Source: a bacterium (lineage in GTDB: Bacteria > Armatimonadota > Fimbriimonadia > Fimbriimonadales > JBAXQP01). From it: a stretch of 14,017 nt of DNA. How positions within the stretch are numbered: position 1 is the stretch's first letter; each line of letters opens with the position of its first letter. A program made the translations under genes and the position numbers. The stretch covers positions 1 to 14,017 of the forward strand of contig JBAXQP010000035.1 in the NCBI GenBank assembly GCA_037131655.1. The letters are read 5' to 3'. The notes under the pieces are model-generated. The model had not been told where the DNA came from and searched no databases. It saw nothing but the letters and a program-made list of their open reading frames with translations. Below are positions 13,938 through 14,017 of the stretch, piece by piece.

Positions 13938-14017
13938 TTCCTATTTGAGGATACCTTCTGTCAGGGCGAGGATATGTAGATTGTATTGCGGATTAAGACG
14001 AAAGTGAGATTTCGACC

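Noticed and set aside
13980..13985. TACAAT -10-like box upstream of the antiporter on the minus strand
   Set aside because: No -35 of any quality 16-18 bases upstream. The rest of 13938-14017 shows nothing else.
1..14017. CRISPR array, tRNA, rRNA, prophage or defence system
   Set aside because: Looked for on both strands; no spaced direct repeats, RNA gene signatures or characteristic proteins were seen.

Overview
The window is a stretch of bacterial chromosome with a typical dense coding layout. Its left half (1-6716, all on the minus strand) is a flagellar rod, ring and hook-junction cluster. In transcription order it reads flgF, flgG, flgA, flgH, flgI, flgJ, flgN, flgK and flgL, with flgL cut by the window edge. 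Both outer-ring genes (flgH for the L-ring, flgI for the P-ring) are present, so the host is a motile bacterium with two membranes. The lineage cannot be fixed from this sequence: the short rod-binding-only FlgJ and the compact 455-residue FlgK exclude an enterobacterial type, and a deep-branching phylum such as Armatimonadota is possible but unproven. Most flagellar genes are 6-27 bases apart or overlap (flgI/flgJ share TAATG), so this is one transcription unit. The exception is a 128-base gap between flgF and flgG. Gene order roughly follows assembly order: distal rod, rings, rod cap, export chaperone, hook-filament junction.

Just upstream of flgF (6717-6849) lie a sigma-28-like promoter (TACAGACT-N11-GCCGATAA) only 12 bases from the start codon, three G-rich heptamer repeats, and the end of a broken IS3-family element (about 6835-7098) that separates the flagellar block from unrelated genes.

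The right half holds a gene of unknown function from the MGTWGT-type family (7133-7870), a low-specificity threonine aldolase (7937-8956) and a cytoplasmic SGNH hydrolase with an unassigned C-terminal half (9078-10172), all on the minus strand. A divergent plus-strand gene encodes a cystathionine gamma-synthase/lyase-type enzyme (10283-11425). A convergent minus-strand gene encodes a 791-residue CPA2 cation:proton antiporter with two RCK nucleotide-binding domains (11562-13937). These look like housekeeping or amino-acid metabolism genes with no functional link to the flagellum.

No tRNA, rRNA, CRISPR array, defence system or prophage is visible, and I did not find a new multi-gene system. The signals most worth checking are regulatory: a candidate structured leader plus Shine-Dalgarno hairpin in front of flgG; the possibly leaderless sigma-28 promoter of flgF; and two divergent promoters at 10208-10257 that share one palindromic -35 hexamer, one of which has a CA dinucleotide repeat in its spacer.
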